Below, piece by piece: positions 12,190 to 25,520 of a stretch of DNA of 64,000 bases (its first letter is position 1; each line of letters begins with the position of its first letter). Below the pieces are notes generated by a model. The model was given only the letters and a program-made list of their open reading frames with translations. It searched no databases and was not told the DNA's origin. The stretch is from Xestospongia muta (Eukaryota; Porifera; Demospongiae; Haplosclerida; Petrosiidae): NCBI GenBank assembly GCA_963693285.1, contig OY848918.1, forward strand, positions 1,161,001 to 1,225,000, given 5' to 3'. The position numbers and the translations under genes are program-made.

Positions 12190-13687
12190 TTGTTGATTAG
12201 ATTTACACATCTTGACAAAGTGACCAGGCTTAAGGCAATTGAAACACAACTTGTTATTTTTCAATAAAGTCAATTTATTCTCATGGGACAATGCCTTAAA
12301 TTTGCTACACGCATACAAGGGATGCTTACTACTGTCATTACATGCTATACAAATATTACCTGTTTGACCATAAGTGCTTATGACGAATGAGGTTAGTTGA
12401 GGTCAATTTGGTATAGTACTCCTCTTGGGGAGACTTGATCCAGTTCGGTTTGATCCCTTGGCTTGCTCAAGAGTTGACGTCTCAGATGCCTGCGCTCAAA
12501 GATCAATGAACTCGAGGAGATCCTGATAATGAGGTACTTCAGTAGATGATTGGCTATGTTTTTGCCATTCAAACATTGTGGCAGTATCGAGTTTCAGTTC
12601 GAGCACAGATGTTATGAACGGGCCAGATGGCTTGTAGTCCATCGCCTTTAGTGCCCTGAGGTGTTGCTGTATTGTGTCATGTAGATATTGTAGCTCCCTT
12701 CTGCTACCTTCCTTCAAAACTAGGGGCATTCAGTATTCGGCTAACGTGGGTTTGATGGATTAAATGGGTTCGATTAAATCGAGCTTGTAGCAACTCAATG
12801 GCTTCTACGTAGTGCTCCCCAGAACGAGATAAACCTTCAATGGCCTCTCAAGCTTTATTGTCCCTTAGGGAGTGTCTCAGATAAACTAGCTTCTCAGAGT
12901 CAGAGAAGTTGTCGTGGTTATGAACAGCTACAGAGAACTGTTCCCAAAATGTCCACCAATTGAGGATGTTCCCATTGAATGTAGGGACATCTATCTTGGG
13001 CAGCTTGACTCCCTTGCTGGTACTGGTTTCAGTACTGGTAGTGTAGCTACTGTCTTTGGGTTTGTTGGGTTGCAATAGCCTGCAAAGCTCGAGGGAGCAA
13101 TCGAACAATGCTTTCTCAACTGCCATCATATTGATTTTCAGTACATCATCGTCTTCTAGGTCTAAGTTCGTCAATTCCTTTCGGATCTCAGATAGCTCTA
13201 TTCTATGGCCTTTGATTTCATCTTTGTTCAGCTGCAGAAGGCAGATATCATCGGATGTGGTAGCTAGCGAGCCCGTGATGGCAGATATACCAGTACAGAC
13301 ACAAGTGAGTCGACGAGAAGCGGTCTTACGAAGTCCACTCTCAGCTGATGGAGAGTGGGCCGCAACCAACTGCTGAAGAGTAATGGTTAGAGCAGCTACT
13401 TCATCATCATGTTCGTCTAGTGCTTTCTGCTCTTGATCCAGTTTTCTTTGGTCTTCGATTAAATCAATCAAAGCAGAATGACATTTCTTGAAGTCAGCCC
13501 CAAGGGTTTCCAGCTTGTTGAGTAACAGCTTTGCATGACTGACGACCTCGGAGGGCGAACTCTCAGTGGCCTGCTCGGTTAAGTCTTTCAAACGATTACG
13601 AATGTGAGTGACAGAGCCTTTGACCATGCCCCGCTTCCTACGATACGAGGAGAGAGTGCGTTCCTGCAACTGGGCTTCTTGATACAT
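12190..13687 (-). pseudogene. Retrotransposon gag remnant (BEL/Pao type)
   Basis: An open frame of 279 codons (12848-13687) starts MYQEAQLQ, includes coiled, charge-rich sequence and the LPKIDVPTFNG...NWWTFWEQF segment, and stops at a TGA (12848-12850) where the family usually has Trp. Recognisable gag continues past it and shifts frame near 12725 into a further 77-codon stretch. A C-x2-C-x4-H-x4-C zinc knuckle (CFNCLKPGHFVKMC) lies near 12200-12260. With a stop, a frameshift and no pol it is non-functional on its own. In intact elements gag packages the RNA. Confidence 0.75.
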
Positions 13688-13780
13688 AGTTGATAGTATA
13701 GCTCAAGTAAACGAAACAATAGAATAGTACCAAGAACAGCGGAGTTAGGATAAGTAGATACGGTTCGGTGGACAGTAATA

Positions 13781-13908
13781 TGTATGCACTTGGCTGTTCT
13801 CGGATTATAGCAAAGGACTTTCTTTTATCAAACAAAACGAAAGAACACACTACTTTACAAAAATCATAACAACTTATATAGTAAAAACACATAGAATGTT
13901 CTAGAACA
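13781..13908 (-). repeat. 5' LTR of the BEL-like element
   Basis: 128 bp partner of 12057-12184, with TG...CA ends on the element's strand. The few differences from the 3' LTR imply a fairly recent but not brand-new insertion. Confidence 0.8.
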
Positions 13909-14050
13909 AAAAAAAACATGTGAAAAACTGGTTTTCAACACAGGTTTGAGCAGTCCTAAACCACAATGTAATGATCAAAAGGTGATAATTGGTAGTATGC
14001 AATTAGTACAATAAACATTAAATTAAATTGAATATTGAGCACAAACATAC

Positions 14051-15656
14051 TGTTAGTAATAAAAAAATAAGTAATATACTCCAGTACTTGAGGGTACACA
14101 ACAGATGGGCTAGTTATAATAGTACCATCTACTATATCATGAGCTGTCACAGTATAGTTACCACTAACTGGTAGAGTTATATACTGGTATACTCTACTCT
14201 CCTCTATAGTGGATTTACTCATATTAATAGACTTCACAGTTCCTTTAAAAGACTCTCTAAATATCACATGACATCCATCAGCAGTAGATCTCTCAGCAAA
14301 CCTACACTCTACAACAACTGATCCACTATCAGAGTAGTACTGTAGAGTGAGTCCTTGAACATGGTAGGTTGCTATGGTAATAAAAGGAGTGAATATTAAT
14401 TAAAAATACTATAATATATACTCACTAAAAGATGACTCATTATTTGCTTTAGAGTTATCAAAACGATCCAGTACATCAACAATAAAGATATATTTTATTT
14501 GAGGATCAAGATTTGATACAATATAGCTAACAGTGACTGATTGACAGTCTTCTGAAGAGCATACTATGTCACTAAGAATGTGGTGCTGCTGTATTTCATG
14601 ATAAATTCCAATCTGTAATGAACTCTTTTTTGTAGTGCCCAGTAATGCACTGCTACAAAGTTTAGGATAACCTAAAATCTGTGTATATATATCACATAAT
14701 AAAATATTATAATATAATCTGTTTTTGCTTACAGTGACATAGAATTGAATATTAAAGAGATTGTTATGTTCAGTAAAGATAACACTGTGATCAGATGCAA
14801 TAATAACATAGCTCTCTATAAGAATTATACATATAAATATACTTTGAATAAACATTTATGTACCTTCATTATATTCATCTTGAGTGCTGACATTACTAGA
14901 ACTATATTCTCCACTATGAACTATAACAGTAGCAGTGTAAATATCACAGACTGTGAGGTTATATAACTCATAAGATGTATCATTAGTGATATCATTATAT
15001 AGTAACTGGCCATGTTGGTTCTCTATATAAATGTGATATGATATTGAATAATTCTTAAATGGATGAGACCAGGACAACCAGCCTGAAGAATCAGTTGCAT
15101 TAAAAATCAACTGAAGCTTATTCACTAGTGTGATACCTGCATATATGCATATATGAGTAAAGAGACTATATATATGAGAGACTAACCTTCAACTTTCAAA
15201 TTTGCTCCTTTAGATATTATATTTAAGCTTGTATCCACAACAATACATCCAACAATTATCCCATCATTAATTGGTAATGCTCTAATAGTTAATACCGATG
15301 ACAGTTTGTCAACTGTCACATTGTTAGTAGTTACTGATACATCTCTGCCTTGATTACTGGAATCAGTAAGGGAATGGCTTTGAATTGTCCATTCCAATGC
15401 ATGTTCTGTACTTTCACTTGTACAGGTAAAGGTTACTAGTGTGTAAAGTTGAGCAGATACATATGGAGGAGCTAGTGTGATGTTTGCTATGTGATACATT
15501 AACAAAAGTTAACATAAAATAGTAGTAAGGTAATAATATAAATTAGTATAATAATAATAAACTCTATTTAAAATCTTTTATTCATATTAACTTACGAACA
15601 GCTTCTACGCTTAGAAGAAGCGAAATACTAATCAGTATACCAACTTTCTCTCTCAT
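14051..15656 (-). pseudogene. Gene C: B-type Ig-FN3 receptor, ectodomain intact but 3' end interrupted
   Basis: Exons: signal peptide 15596-15656 (MREKVGILISISLLLSVEA), Ig 15187-15486, FN3a 14864-15136, FN3b 14733-14815 and 14426-14678, domain C 14051-14371. All are open, with matching phases (430 codons). Domain C keeps CRFAERSTADGC but its end differs from B and D: the LLLPSPTE stretch is replaced and the exon ends at an AACA|GTATG donor. No phase-compatible stalk, TM or tail exon follows. Instead the BEL-like element lies at 12057-13908, and the next TM exon (11842-11936) has a different phase. If the intron after domain C is not spliced, translation stops at 13956, giving a secreted or hydrophobic-ended product. 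So gene C is either a truncated receptor, a soluble form, or a gene broken by the transposon. Confidence 0.7.
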
Positions 15657-16130
15657 ATTATACGAAAATATAGTTTTCCATCAGAGTAGCAAGTTTGTAC
15701 ATGCGAAGAGTGAAATTACGTCCGACTATATCCCAGTGTACCGAAAACCGGAAACGGGCGAAGCAGAATTAAGCGTATAATATATAGACTGTCTTTATGT
15801 GGATATACTAGTATATTGCATACATTACAAAAAATCTATGCATAATAATAATAATAATAATTATACACATCTAAAATTTAATCATGTGCGGCTGGAACAC
15901 TGATGCAAAAATGTAATTCAATTTAAAAATGTACTGAGAGTAAATATGCACAGCTGTATATTTAATTATCATACAAAGTAATAAGTTAAGTTAGTTAATT
16001 AACAGAAAATATTATGTCTCAGTCAAACTTAAAGTGGTTGCAGCTGTCATCAAGATTTACACCATTTTTCTCCTGTATACAGTATAATTTCAATTGACAA
16101 TGTTGCATACAACAGAGAGCATTAGTCAGG
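15657..16130. other. Intergenic, upstream of gene C
   Basis: No gene recognised. It holds the gene C start-proximal flank (a slightly GC-richer patch at 15690-15770) and a short (ATA)n run near 15845. Confidence 0.4.
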
Positions 16131-16527
16131 CTAGCAGACCTTTCTATATTGCTTTTACATTGGGACAGGGTCAAGATTTATTTTTACTTTTAACAACTTT
16201 CCCAGTGCTGAAAGTAAGTGAAAGGTCCTTTAGACTCATTGGTGGTTTGGAAGCCTTATGTCAGCTAGGATGAGTGATACTAGATGATGCTCCATGCAAC
16301 CTTTAATTTTGTCATGTTATTTGCAGGTATAGTTTGTAGTCTCAGTTTGCTAAGATAAATTTCTCTGTTTGCTAAGCTTAATGTCTGCAAATAAGCTGTA
16401 GCATGGAGGTAAGGCATGCATGGTAAATGTATTTATTGATTACATTCCTATGGTCAATGGAAGAGTCTCCAGACCTTTCCCTCTGCCTGTCTCAATGTGA
16501 AAGCAGTGTGGAAAGATTTGCTTGTCA
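16131..16527. mobile_element. Degenerate inverted-repeat element (about 0.4 kb)
   Basis: The left end agcagacctttctatattgc...ttacattgggacagg matches the reverse complement of the right end (agcaaatctttccacactgc...ttcacattgagacagg) over about 42 bp with scattered differences. There is no ORF. This fits an old MITE. Ends and target duplication were not resolved. Confidence 0.5.
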
Positions 16528-16917
16528 TACTATGTTTTTACCTTATCAATGTTTGTGTCCTTATGATCAACTCCTTTCTATGAAGTAGAAATTAAAATCA
16601 TTCATAAAATCATTCATAGACTATATTCATTCCTGTAACAATGACATCATTTGCACACCAATTTAAATAAAAAATACAGTTTTTCACTAGTCAAGTGTGA
16701 ATGTAATGTAACATTTCTACTTTATAAGGGTAGTATAGTATATGTGTCCATATAAAGGCATGGGATATGACAAATGTTTGATACTACATTAAAGGTGTTA
16801 TTTATAGTGTGAATAGACATACCTCATCAGTATTTTTTTTGCTATTTTTTCTAAAATCATCAAGACCTTGATAGCTGATATGAGGTAATATTTAGTAATG
16901 TCAATATTAATTTAAAC

Positions 16918-18916
16918 TTACATACTGTTGTCAGCTTGTGGATGATATTCTGATCTTTCTACTCATAGAATTATCAAATAAATGTATTACTTTGTAACTT
17001 CACATACCTTCAATTATTGGTGTTGGTTGTTTTCTTTTCTGAGCACAAAGATAAAGAACTGGTACAATAATTATAACAAATATAAGTACTAATATAAGTA
17101 GTGCAATTCCAATAACTACCCCAAGTATCCAAAGCAGACTGTCTGGCGCTATAATGTGTAGAATGAATCATAAAAATCACCTTACCATCAGATTTACCGT
17201 TAGTTGGAATTAACGTTTTTGTTACGTTAAAAATGTTACTGGTGATATCAGTAGTGCCAGTAATGTAACTGACTGTCTTACCACTTGATATAGCACCTAT
17301 AGAGTGAGATGCATATATCATGACAATAATATTCTGAAGATTACTTACTAATAGTAATACTAGTAGGAGATGGTAGGAGTAACATATACTCCAGTACTTG
17401 AGGGTACAAAATAGATGAGTTAGTTATAATAGTACCATCTACTATATCATGAGCTGTCACAGTATAGTTACCACTAACTGGTAGAGTTATATACTGGTAT
17501 ACTGTACTCTCCTCTATACTGGATTTAGTTATATTAATAGACTTCACAGTTCCTTTAGAAGACTCTCTAAATATCACATGACATCCATCAGCAGTAGATC
17601 TCTCAGCAAACCTACACTCTACAACAACTGATCCATTATCAGAGTAGTACTGTAGAGTGAGTCCTTGAACATGATAGGTTGCTATGGTGATGAAAAACAG
17701 TGTTTATAAATCTTATACAAATCAAACATACTATACTTACTAAAATATGATTCATTTTTTGTTTTAGAATTATTGAAATGATCCAATATATTGGCAATAA
17801 ATATATAATTCATTAGAGGATTCAGATTTGATACAGTATAGTTAGCAGTGACTGACTGACAATCTTCTGAAGAACATACTATATCACTAAGTATATGATG
17901 TTCTATTTCGATTCCATTCAGTAATGAATTCTCTCTTGTAGTGCCCAGTAATGTACTGTTACAAACCTTAGGATAACCTATAATCTGTTCGTTCATATCA
18001 AATAAGAAAATATTATAATATAATCTATGTTTGCTTACAGTGACATGGAATTGAACATTGAAGAGATTGTTATGTTCAGTAAAGATAACACTGTGATCAG
18101 ATGCAATAATAACATAGCACTCTGTAAGAATTATACATATAAATATACTTTGAAATAACATTGATGTACCTTCATTATATTCATCTTGAGTACTAGTACT
18201 AATAGAACTATAGTCTCCACTATGAGCTATAACAATAACAGTGTAAATATCACAGACCTTGAGGTTATATAACTCATAAAATGTATCCTCAGTGATATCA
18301 TTATATAGTAACTGGCCATGTTGGTTCTCAATATAAATATGATATGATATCAGAGCATCACTTTCAGATGAAAATGATGGAGTAATCCAAGAGATAATGT
18401 TGATACTAGATATCAACTGGAGGTTTTCTACTGGTGTGATACCTGTTATTACATTAAATGAAATAAAGATGAACCTAGACAGTACAAAAACAAACCTAAA
18501 ACTGTTAAAGTTGCTCCTTTTGGTATGATATCTAAGTTTTTAGTGACCACAGTACATCCAATAACAATTATCCCATCATTAATAGGTAGTGCTCTTATAG
18601 TTAGTACTGATGACCACACACCAACTGATATATTATTAGTAGTTACTGATATCTCTATGTCTTGATTATTGGGATCAGTGAGTGAATGACCTTGTATCGT
18701 CCAATGAAATAAGTTTTCCATACTTTCACAGGTAAAGTTTACCAATGTGTAAAGTGGAGCAGTCACTTCCGTGGGAGTTAATGCCACTGTGACGTTGGCT
18801 GTATTGAAGTAGATTAAAAAGTCTATTAAAATATAATATTGCCATTTACCAGCAACATCTGTCTTTCCTAAAACGAGTAGAAGACTCCCTACGACTATTC
18901 TCACTGCGTCGATCAT
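16918..18916 (-). CDS. Gene D: B-type Ig-FN3 transmembrane receptor (532 aa, 9 exons)
   Basis: Exons: 18850-18916, 18496-18798, 18170-18442, 18039-18121, 17741-17984, 17349-17681, 17186-17296, 17008-17148, 16918-16961; 1599 nt, in frame, introns 37-59 bp. Signal peptide MIDAVRIVVGSLLLVLG; Ig 23-123 (Cys, Trp, second Cys); FN3a 124-214; FN3b 215-323; domain C 324-434 with CRFAERSTADGC; Ser/Thr-rich stalk 435-471; TM about 476-505 then CAQKRKQ; short tail ending VERSEYHPQADNSM. The tail differs completely from gene B's NPxY tail although the ectodomain is close. Similar words (ERALTHYPQTDNN) occur in the tail at 60.2 kb. One Tyr (SEYHPQ) is the only evident phosphorylation candidate. Its 5' flank matches copy A's. 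Confidence 0.87.
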
Positions 18917-19150
18917 TTTGCTCGAGAGAGTATGTCGGCATCTTTCGTATAAGTGTCACGCCCTTCTTGAGAGTGTTGGAATGCTAATTAGACGTTCTAC
19001 TATAACGGAAGACTCCACACCATTATTATCACTGCGTCGATCATTTTGCGATATGTTGACGCCTTTTGTAGGTTCACGCCCTTCTCAAATTATAATGTAT
19101 ATATATATATATATATATATACGAGGTGTTGGAATGTCAATTAGCACTAT
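18917..19150 (-). promoter_or_regulatory. Gene D 5' flank with internal duplication and (TA)n
   Basis: Bases 18917-18995 match the flank of copy A. The block starting in the first codons (tcactgcgtcgatcattttg, 18901-18920) recurs at 19030-19049 with the following cacgcccttct and tgttggaatg words, so start region plus promoter are tandemly duplicated upstream. A (TA)n run occupies 19097-19121. The upstream copy has no usable leader exon. Confidence 0.5.
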
Positions 19151-19382
19151 AAAACTGACACAAAATTAGTGATTAAGTACTAGACAACAATAAATTTTAA
19201 TAAGGTTAAATGTAAGATTATCGGACTAGAACTTTTTTGTCATGTTGTCTTTGATCCTTTGGTTATCATTTATAAATAGCACTAGTCCCTCATTTTCTAG
19301 TTAAAATATCAGAGACATGTGTAATATGTTTTCATTCATGTAGTATATGTTAATTAAGAACCATATCATATCAGTCCAGTAG

Positions 19383-20650
19383 TCATGAATTGGTACTTTC
19401 TTCATAGTCAGCAGTACACATATTTCTAACTTGTACTGTTATATATGATGGATTAGTCTCCAACTCCACTCTTCTCCTCATCTCAAATCTATGAACTATA
19501 AATATGATCAATATTAGATGAAATTAACTGATAAACAGTGCTACTTTACCTTCATTGTATGCAGGATTACAAGTAATAGCTTCTTCATCAACTAAGAAGA
19601 CATATAACTGTTATGTATGTTATTATAGTCTATACTTTCAACTTCATGTTGCTGGTTTCTTTTCTTCCTTTTACATACTGACACAGTTATAACAACCATT
19701 ACAGCTAAAATAACTGTTATTAGACAAATTGCACTAACTAGACTTGCAATAACAATGATGACCAAAGATTGATTGACTACACAGAAAACAAAAAAATAAT
19801 ATTTGTAGCTCAGAAATACTTACTTAATTTTGTATTTGAAGGTTCATTAGATGTCATTGTGCTACTGATACCATTGAAAGTCTTCTCATTTGATGTTCTA
19901 TCTAAAATACTATAACATGATCGTTTAGACAACAGTTCTATTGATTTCAGCTCTACTATTATAAGACTCTCTAGATGTCATTACACCAGTAGTACCAGTA
20001 ATGTAATCAATTGAAGAGAATGTCTGCTTACTTTAGTCATATATTATAAGTATTATAGTCATAATTATAGTTACTGCCGACAGAAAAAATAATCTCAGTA
20101 GGAGATGATAGTAGTAAGATATAATCTAGTATTTGATGGTACACAACAGATGGGTTAGTTATAATAGTACCATCTACTATATCATGAGCTGTTATAATAT
20201 AGTTACCACTAACTGGTAGAGTTATATACTGGTATACTCTACTCTCCTCTATACTGATTTTAGTTATATTAATAGACTTCACAGTTCCTTTAGAAGACTC
20301 TCTAAATATCACATGACATCCATCAGCAGTAGATCTCTCAGCAAACCTACACTCTACAACAACTGATCCATTATCAGAGTAGTACTGTAGAGTGAGTCCT
20401 TGAACATGATAGGTTGCTATGGTGATGAAAAACAGTGTTTATAAATCTTATACAAATCAAACATACTATACTTACTAAAATATGATTCATTTTTTGTTTT
20501 AGAATTATTGAAATGATCCAATATATTGGTAATAAATATATAATTCATTAGAGGATTCAGATTTGATACAGTATAGTTAGCAGTGACTGACTGACAATCT
20601 TCTGAAGAACATACTATATCACTAAGTATATGGTGTTCTATTTCGATTCT
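19383..20650 (-). pseudogene. Gene E: 5'-truncated B-type receptor with NPxY tail
   Basis: Open exons: FN3b second part from about 20650 down to 20476, domain C 20075-20416, stalk 19824-19901, TM 19636-19776, tail 19550-19591 (CNPAYNE) and 19383-19495 (NPSYITV, ends ADYEESTNS and stop). TM residues are followed by CKRKKRN. No FN3b first part, FN3a, Ig or signal peptide lies upstream: similarity to gene D stops abruptly near 20648. The FN3b-domain C block, intron included, is nearly identical to gene D's 17680-17920, showing recent duplication or conversion. Alternative: 5' exons lie far upstream, but none are seen before 23 kb. Confidence 0.7.
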
Positions 20651-22600
20651 ACTCAAATTGAATGATACTATTACTTACTCAGTTACAGCTTCACAGACAT
20701 GTCAATCAGAGTGTAAAGTACCTAGTAAATGAAAAAGCTTTTTTTTCCCTTTGATTGAAGAGAAATGCTGAGTCATCAAACAACAGTTTGTAATGTGCAT
20801 CACGTGAACCATCAATAATTTGAATATTAATAAATTTTTTGTAATGCCACGTAGTAACATCATAGCTGGGCCTAAGCTGGCATAGCATTTACAAATAATT
20901 TAGAAACTGCAGCGAGGTTCGGCACTTTAGTGCCTTTCATTAAATAAAGCATTCAGTATAACTTGTGATGAAAACTTGAATGATTATAAAAGAAGTATAC
21001 AAAACATTTCAATATGAATTGTGTGAAGTTATTTTAGAGAACTGAATAAATACAACAAAAGGACTTAACTTCATAAATCAATGTATAATTCTATTAAATA
21101 GTATCTTAGTATCACTAACAATGTATAAACTGGTAGATGAGTTTCAATGAAACTAAAAACACTAGAGTAATTCTATTTCCTTAAACTATGTTCAGCTATC
21201 CTCTTATATCTCTTTGGTAAGATAACCTCTTGTACTTCATGTGTACCTACAGTGAGTGAGGATAAATATTGTCATGAATTCTATTATCTATTGTGATCTC
21301 ATTATCACATGATCTATGTCAACATAATAATAATGTAGAGGTGATCTAATGTATAATAGGGTCCAGTAATAAGTATCATAATGTAGTATTGCTATATAAA
21401 TAAATTTCTGATTTATGGGCATTACTAAGATATAGTGTGTTCTTTTTAAATAGCTTATCAAAATAAGTAGGTGACCGAAATAATTATACTGTACCTTTGA
21501 CTTTTACTTATCATTTAAGTTTACCTGTTGTTGTCAGTGAATTATCTTGTTGTATAGTAGTCTCAGTAAAAAATGTTCTTGAAGATTTAGTTCATTGACT
21601 CTTGTTTTGACAGATGAATCTAGTTAACAGCCCCACCCTGTAGTAATAAATTAAGTTAATAGTATTTATGACAATTAATAACACACACTCAGTTCCCAGA
21701 ATAACAATAGTGAATATTATTACTTTCAATGGACATTTAATACATTGTTACAAATGACAAATAATTAATATTTTATCAATTAGCAATGACATAATAATAT
21801 AGGCAGCTGTTATTAGAGTGTCAACATACTGTATAAAATAGATGGTTTAATTTTTGCAGAATCAGTAATTTGCCAAAAGAGAAGATGATGGATTCATTAA
21901 TTTAGTAACAATTACACTTCTTGTTTTAATTGTGTAATGTATTGTTGTAATTGTATTTTTCAAGTTATAGTTATTTTGTTATGCTTAAAGTTACCACAAA
22001 TTGAAATCCTGATATGATGCTTGAAAAAATAAACGATTTAAAAGCATTCCCTCAATGACAACAATAAAGCACATCACAAAGTTAAATTGAATTATATGAT
22101 AAACAAATTAAAGCTATTATCATATAATTCAGCATATTGATGGTTGTGTTGCTGCTAATTATATTGTGAGAGTATATAAAACACACTAATATGAAGACAG
22201 ATAATCACTCACATTATCAGGTTATGATGATTTCATCATTGACATAGTATCACAAGAAACAGTGGATCCACTTTCTCCTATTAGCAGTACTACTTACTAG
22301 TGTTGCTACAAATCAGAACCCATTATTACCGATCAACATGGATTCATGCCTTTTCCTTGATGTGGTGTATCTTCAGGTTGAAATGACATTGTTGCCTTCT
22401 TAACTATATACGTAAAAGAAATACAATCATATGCATTTGTTTGCCTTTACCAGTAACACTAACAATCAAAACAAGATTATAATCATAAAAATTGTCCTAA
22501 GATTATTTTGATGGTACTTTTATTACAATGAAAGATTATACTTTGTCAAATATTAATATTAAAGAGCTAGAGAAAGTTATAGTGCTACTCAAAGATGCTC
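20651..22600. other. Intergenic, with one K-type scrap
   Basis: Largely featureless AT-rich sequence. Near 20920 a short palindrome ggcactttagtgcc occurs. About 21225-21345 (cctcttgtacttcatgtgtacctac; tgatctcattatcacatgatct) matches the start of the K-type domain C exon and adjoining intron at 57320-57440, so it is a relic of a lost K-type copy. Confidence 0.5.
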
Positions 22601-23150
22601 TCTAGTTACAGAAGTTACAAATCTCCATCTGTCATGTGCAATTTGAAGTGCTCATGGTAGGTAGCAGTTTTTGAATTTACCAGTTTGTGATTCATGTTGG
22701 TGGTTATTTTAAGCAGGTTAATTTAATTTTTGGTATGAAAGTTGCATACTCCAATACAACAAAACAATGAAAGTGGACATGTATATAGAAATATACATTG
22801 GTGGTTCGAACTCTCGTTCAAAGAGCTTGTAGTCTACTCACTGTTCTTCTATGTGCTTCAGAATAATCTTAGGACCACCTGACATGTTATACATGCCAGT
22901 GAAAAATGTTTTCGTGAGATTAGCTAAATGTAATTTATATTTTATTAGGGGTAGTATATCTATAATTCTACATATACTGTTTAGTAGTGAATAAGTTTTC
23001 TAATGCCTTTATATATACAGAAAATTCATTCCAATTAGTCATTAGTACTTGTATGGTATGGATGACAAATAATGTTTGTTAGCTAAACCAGATCTTGATA
23101 ACTAATATAGTGAACTTACTTGCTATGTGTTTCCATATTGTAGATAATGT
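22601..23150. repeat. Partner of the 2.64-3.19 kb duplicated flank
   Basis: Collinear with 2640-3190 as described there, with indels. It leads into receptor remnants at 23198. Confidence 0.6.
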
Positions 23151-23197
23151 ACAACAATTCATTCTATTGTAGAAATACAAAGATGGTGTTTAAGTAA

Positions 23198-23815
23198 TTA
23201 TTTAACATGTATACCATTATTATTGAGTATAAATAATAGCTTCTTTCTCCTCCAACTAATAACCATAAATAGACCAAATACTGTCATTATTGTAGTGCAA
23301 CCTGATATTAAATAGAAATTTCCTGAAAATATAATATAAACAGTTATGATAGTACCATCTACTATATCATGAGCTATCACAGTATATTTAGCACTAACTG
23401 GTAGAGTTATATACTGGTATACTGTTCTCTCCTCTATACTGGATTTAGTTATATTAATAGACTTCATAGTTTCTCTTTTAATGTAAAATCTATTAATATA
23501 TAACATATAATATCATACAATAATTATCTTACTGATAGTAATGAACATCTTATCACTTGATGTCATACCCGTAGTAATAAAATTAAAAATAAACAGTACA
23601 ATAATGACTTACTAATACAAATAATAGTTTCAGTAGGAGATGGTAGTAGTGAGATATATTCCAGTACTTGAGGATACACAACAGATGGGTTAGTTATAAT
23701 AGTACCATCTACTATATCATGAGCTCTTACAGTATAGTTACCACTAACTGGTAGAGTTATATACTGGTATACTGTACTCTCCTCTATACTGGATTTATTC
23801 ATAGTGGTGTCTTAG
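23198..23815 (-). pseudogene. Two partial domain C copies and a TM exon, B-type
   Basis: The first partial domain C (about 23600-23805) begins mid-domain at NKSSIEESTVYQ and ends in a normal phase-1 donor; a short stalk exon follows near 23535-23570. A second partial copy (about 23345-23480) runs without a stop into a TM stretch (NFYLISGCTTIMTVFGLFMV, then SWRRKK), because the domain C exon is cut after DGTIIT and joined to intron-like sequence that stays open. Neither copy has the Cys-bearing first half of domain C or any N-terminal domain. They are recombination debris. Confidence 0.65.
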
Positions 23816-24825
23816 CATACTGAAACTTTTAATTAACGAGTAAAATGTTTGGTACACTAACTAAATTGAATTAAATCGAAATTGACTACTTCAATAACAC
23901 AAAACTAAAACTAAAACTAAAACAACTAAAGAATATGCTTTGGATTTACCCAAAAAAAAATTATAACTAAAATTTATTTCTGAATTTCATGCATTATGAC
24001 AATTAAAGTTGTTTACGTTATTATTCATTGTTCTTTACTCACAAAAACCTAAAATAATGTAGTATACTCAAATTTGAGAGTATGTGTGTCTCTCACATAC
24101 AATTGAGGGGCAAGCCACTTCACCCCTTGGCCTGCTCACCAGTTACTACTACACAGCTCCTCTCCTGTAATGAAACAGACAAAACAGTTTTCATTAATAT
24201 AAGTTGTATCTATAAAACATACGACCACCTGATGATAGTAGCTATCTCCTTCTACTCACTCGGTGTTGCCATTTTTGAATTTTAGTGCCACACCTTAAAT
24301 TTACCTGGAATTGACCTTTGAACCGACTTCACTATGAATTTATTCATTGAAATATAAAGCCTATCTAGTAGCACACAATATATATTATATATATAGCTAA
24401 TTGATAGTGAACTCAATTAGGATAGATTGTAGGGAAAAAGGGAAAAGAAAATGAAGAAGTACATACACATATAGAGTTGTTGTTTAAGTTAAAGTAAGAT
24501 TATATATATCTATATAAATAAATTTATAAAATGTTAAGTCATGGAGCAATAGAAGACTGTGTCAAATACTTTTTGATACTCAAACACACCAAAGATATGT
24601 TCAGCTCAGGCTCCAGCAATATGAACCTACTGTACTTGGTTGTACTTGGTTGTGAAAATTAGGCTAGGGCAAAGGTAATTTGACAACCTCACCGGATGTA
24701 TGCCTGTTGAAGAGATTGATTAAACATGCAGCATTAAATGAGGAACTCATGTGACGCTTGTGAGCTCCTATTATGCAATGCTAATAGCAATCTGTTTTAA
24801 CATTTACACAGAGATATAAATAGAG
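23816..24825. other. Intergenic
   Basis: Contains an A-rich stretch with (aaaact)n near 23900 and a small GC-richer patch at 24085-24165. A 67-codon plus-strand ORF there has no recognisable domain and is not conserved elsewhere in the window. Nothing else identified. Confidence 0.4.
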
Positions 24826-25140
24826 CGTAGTCCAAGGGTCACCAAAGGTATTTTCCATATAATATTGACACTAAATGTATGATTTCATAATTAGGAGATG
24901 ATGACAGGAGTTCCCCCATTATAATAACTGTCAGTATAATGTTAGTGGTACTAGTTAGTATACTAGGATTTATTTGTGGGCTATTTCAATATCTGTTTGG
25001 TGGAATTCAAGTAAAGTGGATCAAGTAACAACCATTGTATTGTAAATTAGACTTCAGTTATATTGTTTAGGAAAGAAAGATATTCCATTACAAGTTAATC
25101 AATGTTATGAGGAAGTTAAACTTCCTCAACATACACAATG
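24826..25140 (+). pseudogene. P3-like TM and tail exons, frameshifted
   Basis: Collinear copy of 48815-49135. The TM exon (from about 24892) lost one base in the GFICGA stretch (tgtgggctattt against tgtggggctattt) and another before the stalk donor, so the frame is broken. The following tail exon with its CYEEV codons is still readable (about 25075-25132). Ig and FN3 exons are absent. Confidence 0.65.
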
Positions 25141-25520
25141 AAACTGACAGAATTGTTATTGTTCTTCTACAATTGTAATAATTGTATTGTAAAATTAGCG
25201 TTAAAAACTAAAAACATATTTCTGATAGCATAGCATTAGCATAATAAACTATATTACACCATAATACATAATAGTCAGTGATAATCTAATACAACAAAAA
25301 TTATATTATATAAACTAACACCAGCCTGACTATTAAATTTATAGGTTCACTAACTAATATATAAATACTACAAGTACAACAACAACAGCAACAGCAGTAG
25401 TAATTAAAGAGGATGTTTCTATTTTTGACACTAATTACTTTGTCTTATTAGTTGGGAAAAATAACTCATATAATATCATAAAATGTTACTATAGTAACCA
25501 GACAATCCTCATACCTGAGT
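25141..25520. repeat. Convergent-gene spacer duplicated at 49.14-49.5 kb
   Basis: Blocks such as gcctgactattaaatttataggttcac, actacaagtacaacaacaacagcaac and gtaattaaagaggatgt recur at 49345-49450. In both places the spacer separates a plus-strand P3-type 3' end from a minus-strand K-type 3' end. Confidence 0.65.

Larger units (their letters stand above)
12057..13908 (-). mobile_element. Internally deleted BEL/Pao-like LTR retrotransposon
   Basis: Two direct repeats of 128 bp flank a gag remnant. On the element's strand each repeat ends TACA, and the 13.9 kb copy starts TGTT; its partner starts GGTT. The gag product contains a region typical of BEL/Pao gag (N-terminal coiled region, then LPKIDVPTFNGNILNWWTFW) and a CCHC knuckle. 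Protease, reverse transcriptase and integrase are missing: the knuckle runs straight into the 3' LTR, so an internal deletion removed pol. No target-site duplication was found (tactg against aaaaa). The element lies between gene C's last ectodomain exon and the next TM exon. Base composition is visibly less AT-rich than its surroundings. Confidence 0.8.
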